Source of the DNA: Actinomycetaceae bacterium
Lineage (GTDB): Bacteria; Actinomycetota; Actinomycetes; Actinomycetales; Actinomycetaceae
DNA length: 64,000 nucleotides
Reading direction: 5' to 3'
NCBI GenBank assembly: GCA_030540715.1
Contig: JAUNVQ010000001.1
Coordinates: forward strand, 121,189 to 185,188
Every line of letters starts with the position of its first letter. Positions within the stretch are counted from its first letter, which is position 1. Position numbers and translations under genes: made by a program. Below the pieces are notes generated by a model. The model did not search any database and was not told where the DNA came from. It saw nothing but the letters and a program-made list of their open reading frames with translations. Of this stretch, positions 36,306 through 45,472 are shown one piece after another.

Positions 36306-36851
36306 ATGGGAATAAACGTGCGGCGCTTTATCGTTGTTTTGGTGGTAGTTAGTCTACCACTTATTGGTGTTGGCAGATGGTTGTGATGACACCGCGCGAA
36401 ATAATTTCCAACACTGACTTGCCAGACATCCGTGCCGATAAGACGAGTATATTGACAAGGCGCGCACATATGATTGTTAGCGATGGACCAGAAGCCCAAA
36501 GTGAACCAAAGGATAGGTTTGAACGTGCGATTGTGCGCCACCGTGAACAGCTGGCGCAGCAGGGAGAAGTCTTCTTGGGGGGCAATAACCAGTGTGAAAA
36601 TCCTGCAGATAACATCCATTTCAGAGGACGAAGCAGCAATTAACGTGGAAGAAACAACGCATCTTGTTCCCAAAGTCGGTGGTACAAAAACTGCCTACAC
36701 GGCAAAGCATCAGTTTGTGTTCAAACGTAACAATATAGGGCGCTGGAAGATGGTCGCCGCACATCAGATGGAGCCAAGCGGTTTGCTTCCGTTAGGTGAA
36801 GCAGAAACCTATGTGGCTCCCAATTCTGACTATTTTGAACGAGATGCTTGA
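36306..36851 (+). pseudogene. exported or membrane-anchored protein, frameshifted twice
   Basis: A very strong ribosome site (AGGAGGAGG) precedes ATG 36306, which opens with MGINVRRFIVVLVVVSLPLIG, a signal anchor. This frame stops at 36389. The reading continues in another frame (REIISNTDLPDIRADKTSIL... to a QQGEVFLG segment), then returns to the first frame after a run of six Gs near 36576-36581 (EEDEAAINVEET... through AHQMEPSGLLPLG). Removing one G there joins the last two frames smoothly. The joined product would be about 180 residues, a secreted protein with no family I can name. It may be a decayed gene, or the frame breaks may be sequence errors; the first break falls within 36370-36390. 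Confidence 0.6.
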
Positions 36852-37052
36852 CCGTGGGGTTTTATCCAATCGTTGAGTTTTTCGGCCAGATGTGTTGTTG
36901 TCATATCGGCACCGATATTGCAACTCACACTAGTGGCTGGAATCAGAGGGCATCCATGCCCACTTTCCAGATAGTTGAACGAGCACATGATGACTTCATG
37001 AGTGTTGCAAGAGGTTCTGGGCAGACCTTCGACAGTGATAGACTCCTTTCTT

Positions 37053-37322
37053 ATGAGAGCTATCATGACAGTGACAGGACTTGACCACACAGGTATTATC
37101 GCCGCAGTTTCAACAGCGCTGGCTGAACTGGACATCAACATCATCAATGTCTCACAAACATTGATGGATAACTATTTCACAATGATTATGCACATCGAAT
37201 TCGATGAAACCAAGCAGCCTATTGCTTCCATTCAAGAGCGGATGCACGATGTTGAACTCCAACAGTCCCTTCGTATCCGTGTCCAATCCGAGACGCTTTT
37301 TGAAGAGATGCACACGCTATAG
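37053..37322 (+). CDS. ACT domain protein (UPF0237)
   Basis: An 89-residue single ACT domain, a small-molecule-binding regulatory fold. The sequence RAIMTVTGLDHTGIIAAVS is followed by LDINIINVSQTLMDNYFTMIMHI, typical of the UPF0237 group. Start ATG 37053; no Shine-Dalgarno is seen, but TAGACT lies 8 nt ahead, so a leaderless message is possible. The UPF0210 gene begins 136 bp downstream, the standard pair for this family. The pair's function is unsettled; the ACT protein is likely to regulate its partner. Confidence 0.88.
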   Translation: MRAIMTVTGLDHTGIIAAVSTALAELDINIINVSQTLMDNYFTMIMHIEFDETKQPIASIQERMHDVELQQSLRIRVQSETLFEEMHTL

Positions 37323-37458
37323 CGCCTGGCGAAAACAGAGGAACGCAACGGCGTCCTTAGAAAGAATACCCGTGGCAATACGTCACCTACCTCACCACAC
37401 AAGAGTTACGCCCCAATAAAACAAACACAAAACGGCCCCCCAAGCGTCGGGAGTATCA

Positions 37459-38826
37459 ATGGACACCTCACGAAATATTTTAGAAACCATCCGCATGATT
37501 GAAGAAGAACGGCTGGATATACGTACCGTCACCATGGGAATCAACCTGTTAGATTGTGCAGATTCCGACACCACAAAAGCTCAGCAACGTATTCGTGAGC
37601 GTATCCTTCGGCGCGCCGAACACCTGGTGGAAGTTGCCAAAGGTATTGAAGTTGAACTGGGGGTGCCAATCGTTAATAAACGTATCGCCGTCACCCCAAT
37701 CGCCCTGGTAGCTGGAGCCTCTGCCATCCACGACGCAGAACAGATGCTCAGTTTTGCCCACACCCTTGATGCAGCGGCAAAAGAAGTAGGCGTTGATTTT
37801 ATTGGCGGGTATTCTGCACTGGTAGAAAAGGGTGTGACCACAGCAGATAGCGCCCTCATTAACTCTATTCCCGAAGCCTTAGCCAACACCGATGTTGTGT
37901 GCGCATCGGTCAATGTGGGTTCCAGTCGCGCAGGCATCAATATGTCGGCGGTAGCTCATATGGGCCAAGTGGTCAGTGACGCCGCGCATCTGACAGCCGA
38001 GCGCGGCGCGATTGGTCCAGCCAAACTCGTAGTTTTTGCAAACGCTGTAGGCGATAATCCTTTTATGGCTGGAGCCTTCCACGGAATTGAAGAGGCCGAT
38101 ACCGTTGTTTCCGTTGGGGTTTCTGGCCCAGGTGTGATTAAACGTGCCGTCGAAAAAGTTGCGGGTCTGCCCGTTGACGAAGTTGCCACGGCCGTCAAGC
38201 GTGCGGCCTTCAAGATTACCCGCGTAGGGCAATTAGTGGGGCGCAGTGCTGCCAACAGATTAGGTGTAGAGTTTGGCATCGTGGATCTGTCATTGGCCCC
38301 AACAGCAGAAATAGGGGATTCCGTTGCGCGAATTTTAGAAGAAATGGGTCTGGACTGTGTGGGCACACACGGAACAACTGCCGCATTGGCACTGCTTAAC
38401 GATGCCGTGAAAAAGGGTGGCATGATGGCGTGTGGGCATGTTGGTGGCCTTTCAGGGGCATTCATCCCAGTCTCGGAAGATATCGGCATGATAGGGGCAG
38501 CCTCTGTAGGGGCCATCACGATTGACAAATTGGAAGCAATGACCGCAATCTGTTCGGTAGGGTTGGATATGGTGGCGATTCCCGGGGATACACCACCAAG
38601 CACAATCGCTGGCATGATCGCTGATGAAGCGGCAATAGGTGTGATGAATCATAAAACAACAGCGGTGCGTGTCATCCCGGTTCCAGGTGCCGGAGTTGGC
38701 AGCATCGTTGATTTTGGTGGACTGCTGGGCCGCGCCCCAGTTATGCCTGTCAACGAAGCATCGTGTGCGGCACTTATTGCACGCGGCGGGCGACTTCCCG
38801 CACCAGTTCACGGGATGCGCAACTAG
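37459..38826 (+). CDS. UPF0210 (DUF711) family protein
   Basis: A 455-residue soluble protein. Its blocks [32 protein letters not shown] and [12 protein letters not shown], plus the Gly-rich [14 protein letters not shown] region and [10 protein letters not shown] near residue 335, are those of the DUF711/UPF0210 family, which has a glycyl-radical-enzyme-like fold but no confirmed reaction. The ATG at 37459 follows GGGAG. It is paired with the ACT gene upstream, as elsewhere, and sits 10 bp before the EndoIII-like gene. Confidence 0.9.
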   Translation: MDTSRNILETIRMIEEERLDIRTVTMGINLLDCADSDTTKAQQRIRERILRRAEHLVEVAKGIEVELGVPIVNKRIAVTPIALVAGASAIHDAEQMLSFAHTLDAAAKEVGVDFIGGYSALVEKGVTTADSALINSIPEALANTDVVCASVNVGSSRAGINMSAVAHMGQVVSDAAHLTAERGAIGPAKLVVFANAVGDNPFMAGAFHGIEEADTVVSVGVSGPGVIKRAVEKVAGLPVDEVATAVKRAAFKITRVGQLVGRSAANRLGVEFGIVDLSLAPTAEIGDSVARILEEMGLDCVGTHGTTAALALLNDAVKKGGMMACGHVGGLSGAFIPVSEDIGMIGAASVGAITIDKLEAMTAICSVGLDMVAIPGDTPPSTIAGMIADEAAIGVMNHKTTAVRVIPVPGAGVGSIVDFGGLLGRAPVMPVNEASCAALIARGGRLPAPVHGMRN

Positions 38827-38836
38827 GGGATTTGCG

Positions 38837-39556
38837 ATGATCACCGATTTATTCGGCGCAACCTCGTATGGCCCACCGGTACCGAGAGTGCCGGTGGATA
38901 TGCCAGTTGAGGTGTTCTCAAGTGCGTCAGTACCCGCATCGCGACCCACGTTTCGTGAGCTCTATGATATGTTACGAAAAGCTTTGCCCGCGGGAAACTG
39001 GTGGCCAGCCCAGTCCGACTTTGAAATAGTTGTTGGTGCGATTCTTACCCAAAATACGGCATGGACAAACGTTGAGCGCTCAATTGAACAGTTAAGAAAG
39101 GCCGGATTACTGGATGCTTCCACACTGTCCTGCCACGACCCAGCCGACATTGAGGCCCTGATTCGTCCATCAGGTTTTCAGAGGGCGAAGTCGCGCTACC
39201 TTATCAATGCGGCCACGTGGTTTCTTTCTTCTCATGACGATGCAGCATCACTGGAGGATGACGACCTTCGTCACAGCTTACTAAAAGTTCGTGGTATTGG
39301 CCCAGAAACTGCTGATGACATTATGCTTTATGTGTATTGCCGGCCCGTATTTATTTGGGATGCATATACGCGTCGACTATTGACAGCCGCCGGTTATCGG
39401 GTTCCGTCACACTACGAGGCAGCACGGCAAGAACTTGGCGTGCATGTGGAAAGAGCACAGATGAACGCCCATGAACTTGCCGAGTTTCACGGGCTTATTG
39501 TTGATGCCGGCAAACGCTCACGTCGGGTTGGCAACTGGCAATGGCTCCTTGGATAG
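38837..39556 (+). CDS. endonuclease III-like (HhH-GPD) DNA glycosylase lacking the Fe-S motif
   Basis: A 239-residue member of the HhH-GPD superfamily. Seen: FEIVVGAILTQNTAWTNVER (helical N-terminal domain), then LLKVRGIGPETADDIMLY, the helix-hairpin-helix, and FIWDAYTRRLL with the catalytic Asp. The position that holds the catalytic Lys in E. coli Nth (GVGRKTA) is Glu here (GIGPETA), so it should act as a monofunctional glycosylase, if active. The C-terminal C-x6-C-x2-C-x5-C cluster that follows the FHGLIVDAGKR region in relatives is absent; the protein ends at WQWLLG. AGGGGA lies 6 nt ahead of ATG 38837, and UPF0210 ends 10 bp upstream. Confidence 0.82.
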   Translation: MITDLFGATSYGPPVPRVPVDMPVEVFSSASVPASRPTFRELYDMLRKALPAGNWWPAQSDFEIVVGAILTQNTAWTNVERSIEQLRKAGLLDASTLSCHDPADIEALIRPSGFQRAKSRYLINAATWFLSSHDDAASLEDDDLRHSLLKVRGIGPETADDIMLYVYCRPVFIWDAYTRRLLTAAGYRVPSHYEAARQELGVHVERAQMNAHELAEFHGLIVDAGKRSRRVGNWQWLLG

Positions 39557-39660
39557 GCCGCACCCAGAATCGCCACCACCTACCCTCGGTGCGGCGCCCT
39601 CTTTAAACAAAATAATTCTACGCAATCACGGTTGTAGCTGCAGTCATACCAAAGAATATT

Positions 39661-39690
39661 TTGGACACTTTTCTACTTCTGACCTAGACT
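39661..39690 (+). promoter_or_regulatory. promoter of the MATE gene (leaderless)
   Basis: TTGGAC (39661-39666), 18-bp spacer, TAGACT (39685-39690), then ATG at 39696. The start codon lies only 5 nt behind the -10, so transcript and reading frame would begin together. Confidence 0.6.
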
Positions 39691-39695
39691 AATAA

Positions 39696-41012
39696 ATGGA
39701 GGGCAGAGAAGTTACTACACAGCAAAAAGAAATAATTACAAAAGAAACCTTATTACATCAAGCATTTCTTCCCGGTATTTTTGGTCTTTTAGGAACCAGT
39801 TTTTACGTACTGGGCGACACTCTTATTGTCGGTCAGGCACTGGGACGCGATGGACTTGCTAGCTTGAATCTATCGATTCCAACCATCAACCTTATGCAAG
39901 GATTGGGACTGCTTTTTGGGTTCGGTGGTGCTACCGCAATGAGCCGAGCCTTGGGAAGTGGTAATCGAGTGCGTGCAAAACAGTGGGCTGAAAAAACAAT
40001 TACATGGTCAATCATCGCGGGGCTTGCCCTGCTTGTCACTATGCAACTGTTCTTCGCGCCGATCGTTGATTTTCTTACCGGCGGGGGGCCTGCACGCCAA
40101 GGTGCTGAAGAATACCTGGGAATCCTTTTGTGGTTCAGTCCGTTTTATGTCATGTTTCAAAGTCTCGTCGTTCTTTTGCGAAACGACAGTGCGGCAAAAA
40201 GAGCAATGACTGCGCTGCTTGTATGTAGCGGATTAAATGTTGTGCTGGATGCACTGTTTCTTTTTGGATTCTCTATGGGCATGTTCGGTGCGGGCCTTGC
40301 CACCGGAATAGCGCAGGTCATCGGGCTTGGTGTTGCTACCACTCATTTCAAGAAGGCTCATATCCTGTCCGATTTGTCCTTCCGTTTCCTGCCGCCCTTT
40401 CGACTGATGGGCAAGGGGATGGCAAGTTTTGTGATGGAACTAAGCCAGGGTGTTGTCATTTTTGCCTTCAACGCTGTTTTGCTGTGGCTTAGCGGCGAGA
40501 TGGCGGTATCGGCCTATGCGATTATCGCGAATCTATCGCTCATGTTTACTTCGATATTCCTGGGGCTTGCCCAAGGAGCGCAACCCCTGTTGGCCCAGGC
40601 TCACGGTGGCGGACACAAAGATGAGTTCTGGATGATCACGCGATATGCGCAGCGTGTATCCTTCATCATTTCCATCGGTGTTGTTGCCGTGTGTTTAGCT
40701 ACCCCCACACTTTTGGCAGCAATCTTCATTTCTGATGATCCCCAGGTCGTTGCAATAACGGTGGTGGGACTTCGCATCTACTGTGTGGGGTTTTTGTTCC
40801 TTGGCTTTAATCTGATAGGAACGATTGCTCTTCAAGCCGCTGCCCAAGCAACGCACTCCTTCGTCTTTGCGCTGTCGCGCGGCATGGGTTTATTGGTGAT
40901 CTATTTGCTTATTTTCCAGCACCTATGGGGGATCACTGGCGTGTGGCTGGCATTTGTGGCCGCCGAAATGACGGGGTTTGTGTGGATGCGGATCGCTTTG
41001 AAAAGACTCTAA
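39696..41012 (+). CDS. MATE family efflux transporter
   Basis: A 438-residue exporter with 12 predicted helices in two six-helix halves. N-terminal blocks TLLHQAFLPGIFGLLGTSFYVLGDTLIVGQALG and the second-half counterparts IVIFAFNAVLLWLSGEMAVSAYAIIANL (quoted in parts) match the MepA-like group, which expels cationic drugs using Na+ or H+. It starts at ATG 39696 immediately behind the promoter described at 39661-39690 and has no Shine-Dalgarno. It is probably transcribed alone; the region after it holds only gene remnants. Confidence 0.87.
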   Translation: MEGREVTTQQKEIITKETLLHQAFLPGIFGLLGTSFYVLGDTLIVGQALGRDGLASLNLSIPTINLMQGLGLLFGFGGATAMSRALGSGNRVRAKQWAEKTITWSIIAGLALLVTMQLFFAPIVDFLTGGGPARQGAEEYLGILLWFSPFYVMFQSLVVLLRNDSAAKRAMTALLVCSGLNVVLDALFLFGFSMGMFGAGLATGIAQVIGLGVATTHFKKAHILSDLSFRFLPPFRLMGKGMASFVMELSQGVVIFAFNAVLLWLSGEMAVSAYAIIANLSLMFTSIFLGLAQGAQPLLAQAHGGGHKDEFWMITRYAQRVSFIISIGVVAVCLATPTLLAAIFISDDPQVVAITVVGLRIYCVGFLFLGFNLIGTIALQAAAQATHSFVFALSRGMGLLVIYLLIFQHLWGITGVWLAFVAAEMTGFVWMRIALKRL

Positions 41013-41259
41013 GTCTTTTCGGTGCATCAATACGGCGTGCAGGGCATGGTTCCAAAGAGGGATATGTCAGGGGTGGAGCGTGTTGGCCTGCTACAATCGG
41101 GTGGTGTGTTTCATGAAAGGTTCAGCGGGCAGCGACCCGCGGTATGAGGGGGCGATAACGCTGTTGTGCCACATCGCCACATCAATGCTGCATGGAGGCT
41201 AGTCTCGCTGATTCCCATAGAGCACTGTCTGAACTCCGACAAAAATGACGCAGAAGTGG

Positions 41260-41640
41260 CTAGGGCGCCAGCGGATAGATAAATGACAGCACAAGAAAAG
41301 CTGTGGCCCACACCAGGTTAGCAAGATTGAAAAGGGCGCCTTCTAGGGCAGGTTTGCCAAGTTGGGGAAGTTTTCGCAAGAAGTGAATGGGAAAAGCTGC
41401 CATAAAGGGAGTAAATAGTGCTGCCCACCACGGAAGTGACGAATAGCTAAGCGCAACAGATATGGCGAAGAAAAGACATCCCATTGAGGTAATATCAATT
41501 GCTGGGATCCAGGCACATTTTAAGAATAAGTAGTAGTGGCAAGCAATGACCGCACTATGTAATGACGCTATATGGGAAGGAAGAGTCTCTTGAATTTCGG
41601 CAAGCTCAGTAGAAGCCGCGGTGTCTAAAGATGTCACAGC
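41260..41640 (-). other. hydrophobic gene remnant, unidentified
   Basis: An open frame ending at 41260 has a 100-residue hydrophobic tail (e.g. WWAALFTPFMAAFPIHFL, LVWATAFLVLSFIYPLA) in the frame of the longer track, apparently the end of another membrane protein gene. It has no separate start with a ribosome site. I cannot name the family; it seems to be a fragment beside the decayed MFS gene. Confidence 0.35.
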
Positions 41641-41642
41641 CT

Positions 41643-42870
41643 TTACATCTTGTAAATCTGTCGCGATAATTCTTGTGACAAAATCTTTCCATGCGTACTG
41701 CTTCGTCCCCGAAATCCTAGCCATGCAAGGACGGGGCCCGATAGGCCAGCGCCGATAGCACTCTTGACAGATATTCCCGAATCGGAAAATCCCTGTGCAA
41801 GCACACGATGTTCGTTGGACAGTGAAGCCGTTATGAGTGCCGAACCCGCCACTAAAGAGGCTGACCATCCCAGGCCAAGCAGGATAAGGGTCACAAGCAT
41901 CACCATGATGTTCTGGGGCAATCATCGCCGTCGTCGCACTGGTAGTCAATATGATGTATCCAACAATGACCGTAGCCTTCTTTCCAAGGCGGTCGGACAT
42001 CCACCCAAAAACGGGACTAAGAGCATACAATCTCGCAATGCGGAGCGAAAAGGTTCATCCAATAAATCATATGGAATCAACGCCATGATGCATACTGCCA
42101 AGACCGGTCATATGAACGGGAGTCATCGCCATAATGGGAACTATCATAACTTGAGCTATCCACAGCACCTACAGGCCCGTAAGTGCCTGCGGATAGGAAC
42201 GCATAATTCGCCACTGTCGGATAAGACTGGGCTTTGTGCTAGCCGGTCAACTGGTTTGCTGGCTCACAGCTGTAGCGTGTGGCGAGTCTGTGAGAGTGTT
42301 TGATTCCAAGGAGTTTTCGCCCTTATTGCCTTGTGGCTCAAAGGTAGGCATCTTTGTTGTAACGAAGGTCTTTTGAGTATTTTCTATATTTCCCTGTGCC
42401 ACAAAAAGAGGCACTGGTCGCAAACCATTTTGAAGTGCAACCAGTGCCATTATCATCCTCAATAGTGGCAGAAGGAAGAGGCCTGACAGGGTAGGCAATC
42501 CCGGCGCCGTATCTATTTTTGTTCCCAGAGCAATAAGATAAGGGCCAGCTCGCGCCAACAGTTACCAGGTCACGTACCTGGCGCTTGGGTTGAGGTAATT
42601 CGGTTGCCGCAAAACGTGCCTGGATATTTGTTGCCTGGCTGACCCAAGGAAAAATGAACTAGCAAGCAAACCAGATAATCCCATCATCGGTGTTATCAGC
42701 ATGAAAAATGTGCCAAGACAACCAGCTAACATTCCTGTGGAAAGAGCAAAGTGGCATCCATATTTTTTCGCGATATTTGCCATGGCAATAGCGCTGAGCG
42801 TATCGGAAACAGACACTGCAACTGTTGAGATTCCTGCCAGTTCAAACGGCATCGCCCAGTAGGCAAGAGA
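41643..42870 (-). pseudogene. decayed MFS transporter gene
   Basis: Fragments in three frames line up in order as one MFS permease: TLSAIAMANIAKKYG... and LSGLLASSFFLG near 42600-42850; ATNIQARFAATELPQPKR just after a frame change near 42640; then GPYLIALGTKIDTAPGLP and SGLFLLPLLRMIMALVAL at 42430-42550; IVPIMAMTPVHM near 42110-42160; MYALSPVFGWMSDRLGKKATV near 41970-42030; and VAGSALITASLSNEHRVLAQG at 41800-41870. At least four frame changes and a lost 5' end make a product impossible. The first fragment begins directly after the hairpin at 42875, so the 5' end was probably lost by deletion there. Confidence 0.75.
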
Positions 42871-42874
42871 GCGA

Positions 42875-42915
42875 AACGGGCACTCCTGGGAGCGAACCTC
42901 CCAAAGGTGCCCGTT
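42875..42915 (-). terminator. hairpin terminator after the TsoY/TehA-like gene
   Basis: AACGGGCAC (42875-42883) pairs with GTGCCCGTT (42907-42915), and TGGGAG (42887-42892) with CTCCCA (42898-42903) inside. It lies 39 bp after the stop of the gene at 42954; the T-tail is modest. Confidence 0.65.
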
Positions 42916-42953
42916 CAACCTATGGATTGGGTGCTTCTGTTTCGTTTACGTGA

Positions 42954-44219
42954 CTATTGCACGCGGCTTAAACCTGCCATTTCAGGCGTTGCAGAAGGTT
43001 CAGCCGATGTATTTGTGGGTTCAATGGAACGCAAAAGTTGGTTGCGCACCAAAGCAGCCATGAGGACAAGTGTTGCGATTTGTACGATGTAGGCACCGAT
43101 AAGGATAACGGTAAAGCCGAGGGAACCTGCAGGGAAGATCGCATTTTTTGCCAGCCCAATATTGAGTGTAAAGAACGAGAGTACGCCCAGTACCACACCG
43201 GGACATACCAGGGTAAAAGCGGCAGGAGAGAGCTCTTGCTTGCTAAAGACAAAGCGTTTGTAATACCCGTTAGAACGCATTGCGATGTGGCCGAGAGCAA
43301 GGAATACAAGCTGTGCCAAAACCATCGTTGAAAGGAAGACAAAAACTCCAATAGATGTGCCCGGGATAGTGGCTGCATCGGGTTGAAGTGCTGCCAGTGT
43401 CGAGATCCCGTGACGTAGGCGCAAGGCGGTTATTGACCACAGTGTGATGATGGGGACTGAGAGCCACAGTGTTGCCGAGTTAGCTAAAGAAAGGCCGTAG
43501 CGAAGCATCGACATAAAGCCCATCGGTAAAAATACCAGGAACAGAAGGAGCGAAATCACCGTAAAGAACATTGATAAACCAAAAGCAATGACAACGGTTG
43601 TGCTCACACTGCTCATTGCGGCAGGTGCGGCAAGGCCCACCGCAACCATTGCAAAGGCGAAAGACGACAGAAGCTGGTTCAGCCCTCCGTTGGCCTTAAA
43701 ATTGAAGCCTTCGTGCATAACGCGGTTAAGGTAGCGGCCAAGATACACCAGGGCAAGTACTCCCACAGAACTGTAGAGAATAATTGCAACAGGCATCAGG
43801 TATTCAATAACATCCCACAGTCCCGGTATCGAAATCATGCCCATGACAAAGAAACCATTGACGGTCATCCCCACAGTCAGCGGTACCGCTAAAAGGGTGA
43901 CTTCAGCATTTGTTGTTGTGGTATTACGATAGGAATCTGTGCTTTTCCATTCGCGAAACTCGCGGATATTCCAGGCAAGAAGATACAGATGAATACCGAA
44001 AAACAGGAAAAATCCCGTGTAGGCGATGATAATCAGTGAACTCATGCCAATGCCGGCACTATCCCATGTTGCGGCAATGGATTCAAAAGTGGGCATCGGG
44101 GTATTGGGGTGGGGCGTCAGATGCATAAGGTTCATAAAGAACAGTACCGACATCCCTCCAAAACCCAGTGACGCAAGAAAATAAAGCGGAGAATACCTCT
44201 CTTGCATGTGACGAATCAT
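42954..44219 (-). CDS. TehA/TDT-like membrane protein (TsoY-like)
   Basis: A 421-residue integral membrane protein with about ten helices. The N-terminus ERYSPLYFLASLGFGGMSVLFFMNLMHLTPHP (quoted in part) is of the type found in the TsoY group of putative sulfur/selenium-related membrane proteins related to TehA/SLAC1; I recall this from memory and cannot test it. The RBS AGAGGTG stands just before ATG 44217-44219. Upstream lies a perfect CsoR/CstR-class operator (44265-44280), a persulfide- or Cu-sensor site, in a promoter spacer. This suggests control by sulfide/persulfide or copper and a role in sulfur-compound transport; no CstR gene is in the window. Confidence 0.6.
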   Translation of the reverse strand: MIRHMQERYSPLYFLASLGFGGMSVLFFMNLMHLTPHPNTPMPTFESIAATWDSAGIGMSSLIIIAYTGFFLFFGIHLYLLAWNIREFREWKSTDSYRNTTTTNAEVTLLAVPLTVGMTVNGFFVMGMISIPGLWDVIEYLMPVAIILYSSVGVLALVYLGRYLNRVMHEGFNFKANGGLNQLLSSFAFAMVAVGLAAPAAMSSVSTTVVIAFGLSMFFTVISLLLFLVFLPMGFMSMLRYGLSLANSATLWLSVPIITLWSITALRLRHGISTLAALQPDAATIPGTSIGVFVFLSTMVLAQLVFLALGHIAMRSNGYYKRFVFSKQELSPAAFTLVCPGVVLGVLSFFTLNIGLAKNAIFPAGSLGFTVILIGAYIVQIATLVLMAALVRNQLLRSIEPTNTSAEPSATPEMAGLSRVQ

Positions 44220-44592
44220 TGGTACACCTCTTTTGTTGATCGTGTTAGTCTCTCACCCCGGATAATACCCCCAGGGGTATATATGGCATGGTATCGGGTT
44301 GTGCGTAAAAAGCAAGCTGGTGAGGGATGTTTTCATTGAAGAGGGCGAAGTGGTGTAGCAGTACTCGCCGTTGAGCTGCGAGGATGTGTGTAATTCAGCT
44401 CGTGGGGAAACCCCGGGGGGTATGTGGCAAGGATTGGGTCATCTCTCTGTACAGTGCCCGGCACTAAGGACGGAAGTGGGAGTGTTTGTGATGGTGCGCG
44501 TTACTGTGGTGCTGCCTGCGGGCGATATAGTTTTTTTGGGGGGGGGTAATGTCAAGTGGCGAAGATAAAACCTGGAATGGGGTGATGCGCTG
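44220..44592. other. intergenic region upstream of the TsoY-like gene
   Basis: Besides the operator it contains a T7 run followed by G9 (44531-44546), a likely length-variable homopolymer, and a plus-strand open frame (44371-44568) that spans it and has no relative I know. Confidence 0.5.
44259..44287 (-). promoter_or_regulatory. CsoR/CstR-type operator in the promoter of the TsoY-like gene
   Basis: ATACCCCCAGGGGTAT at 44265-44280: perfect 7-bp arms ATACCCC/GGGGTAT around a two-base centre, as in CsoR, CstR and RcnR operators. On the minus strand a TATTAT -10-like box overlaps its downstream edge, so the operator fills the promoter spacer. A second, degenerate AAACCCC/GGGGTAT pair lies at 44408-44423. 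Confidence 0.7.
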
Positions 44593-45324
44593 TTATTGAC
44601 GGGTCAATGGATAAACATCAAGCAGGAAGGTGCCAAGAATTTTATTAAACTCCTGTGGAGTGTCATTCATGGGTTGGTGAACGGTGTTGGGGATAACGGC
44701 TTCGCGAGCATTGGGGTTTTTCTGGCATAAATAGCGATAAATTGGCTGCAGACTTTTTGGAAAATCCCTATCGCCGCGAATAAATAGCATAGGGGGATTG
44801 TTTGGGTAGTTGTCAATGGGGTGGACTTCTCGAAATGCCGAAAGACCAAGATTGACAAAGACGGCACGCCCGGTCGTAAAGATCATGTTTTCAACCATTG
44901 CCTGAGTATCTTTTTCATGAGTGCACGCTTTTGCTGCCATTTGTGCCATTTGTTTCCACGGGATAATTCTGTAAAGAATCGGTGTAAATTTCAGTGAAAT
45001 GCGTTCCGTCAAAGGCATCACGCGGTGCTGGCCCCACGAGCCTGACAGGACAAGACCCTCAATGCGTTCTGGGTGGCGCCACGTAAACTCCTGCATGGGA
45101 TTCCCACCCCATGAATGTCCAACAAGCATAGCTTTATCAAGATGGAAATGATCCATGATGAGGGGGAGATCGGCTACAGCACCCTCAAAGTCTGGAAGTC
45201 CCGCTTTCATGGGAGACTCGCCTTGGCCGCGCACGTTGACAAAAACCAAATCATATCCAGGAAATGCGTCATATTGGTTTTCCCACATGCCCGAAAAGCC
45301 ACAGGCTCCGTGGTAAAAGATCAC
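44593..45324 (-). CDS. alpha/beta-hydrolase, 5' end damaged or atypical
   Basis: An alpha/beta-hydrolase fold enzyme of unknown substrate. Seen from 45324: FYHGACGFSGMW (oxyanion region), the GQGES and LVGHSWGGN nucleophile elbow (Ser), FIRGDRDFP with the acid residue region, and the final NTVHQPMND with the catalytic His. The GTG at 45324 gives 243 residues but begins mid-domain. The same frame stays open to 45444 and reads ITHLDQHIIATKDCNITCYH, the expected N-terminal strands, but has no start codon. An ATG at 45456-45458 in a neighbouring frame, 7 nt after TACTGT, stops after ten codons. A one-base change would fuse the two into a full-length enzyme. Confidence 0.7.
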   Translation of the reverse strand: MIFYHGACGFSGMWENQYDAFPGYDLVFVNVRGQGESPMKAGLPDFEGAVADLPLIMDHFHLDKAMLVGHSWGGNPMQEFTWRHPERIEGLVLSGSWGQHRVMPLTERISLKFTPILYRIIPWKQMAQMAAKACTHEKDTQAMVENMIFTTGRAVFVNLGLSAFREVHPIDNYPNNPPMLFIRGDRDFPKSLQPIYRYLCQKNPNAREAVIPNTVHQPMNDTPQEFNKILGTFLLDVYPLTRQ

Positions 45325-45472
45325 CCAGTGTGTTCCGTGTCCTTTGCGATGGTAGCAGGTTATATTGCAGTCCTTTGTGGCGATAATGTGCTGGTCAAGA
45401 TGTGTTATTTCTTCTTCCTTCGTGTTTATTGATGCTTCATCTGTTCACCGTCAGTCATATGCTTAACAGTAG

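Noticed and set aside
36830..37147. Minus-strand frame overlapping the ACT gene
   Set aside because: Its start lies in the ACT gene and the remaining part shows no recognisable domain, though I cannot exclude an old gene remnant at 36852-37000.
37879..38232. Minus-strand frame inside UPF0210
   Set aside because: Same reason: no family resemblance and fully inside a real gene.
37581..38615. Long minus-strand open frames opposite the UPF0210 gene
   Set aside because: They are antisense shadows of a strongly conserved plus-strand gene, with Ser/Thr/Pro-biased composition and no ribosome sites.
38452..38949. Minus-strand frame across the UPF0210/EndoIII junction
   Set aside because: Spans two well-supported plus-strand genes and has no start signals.
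44371..44568. Plus-strand frame through the T7G9 tract
   Set aside because: The frame depends on the homopolymer length, and its sequence resembles no family.
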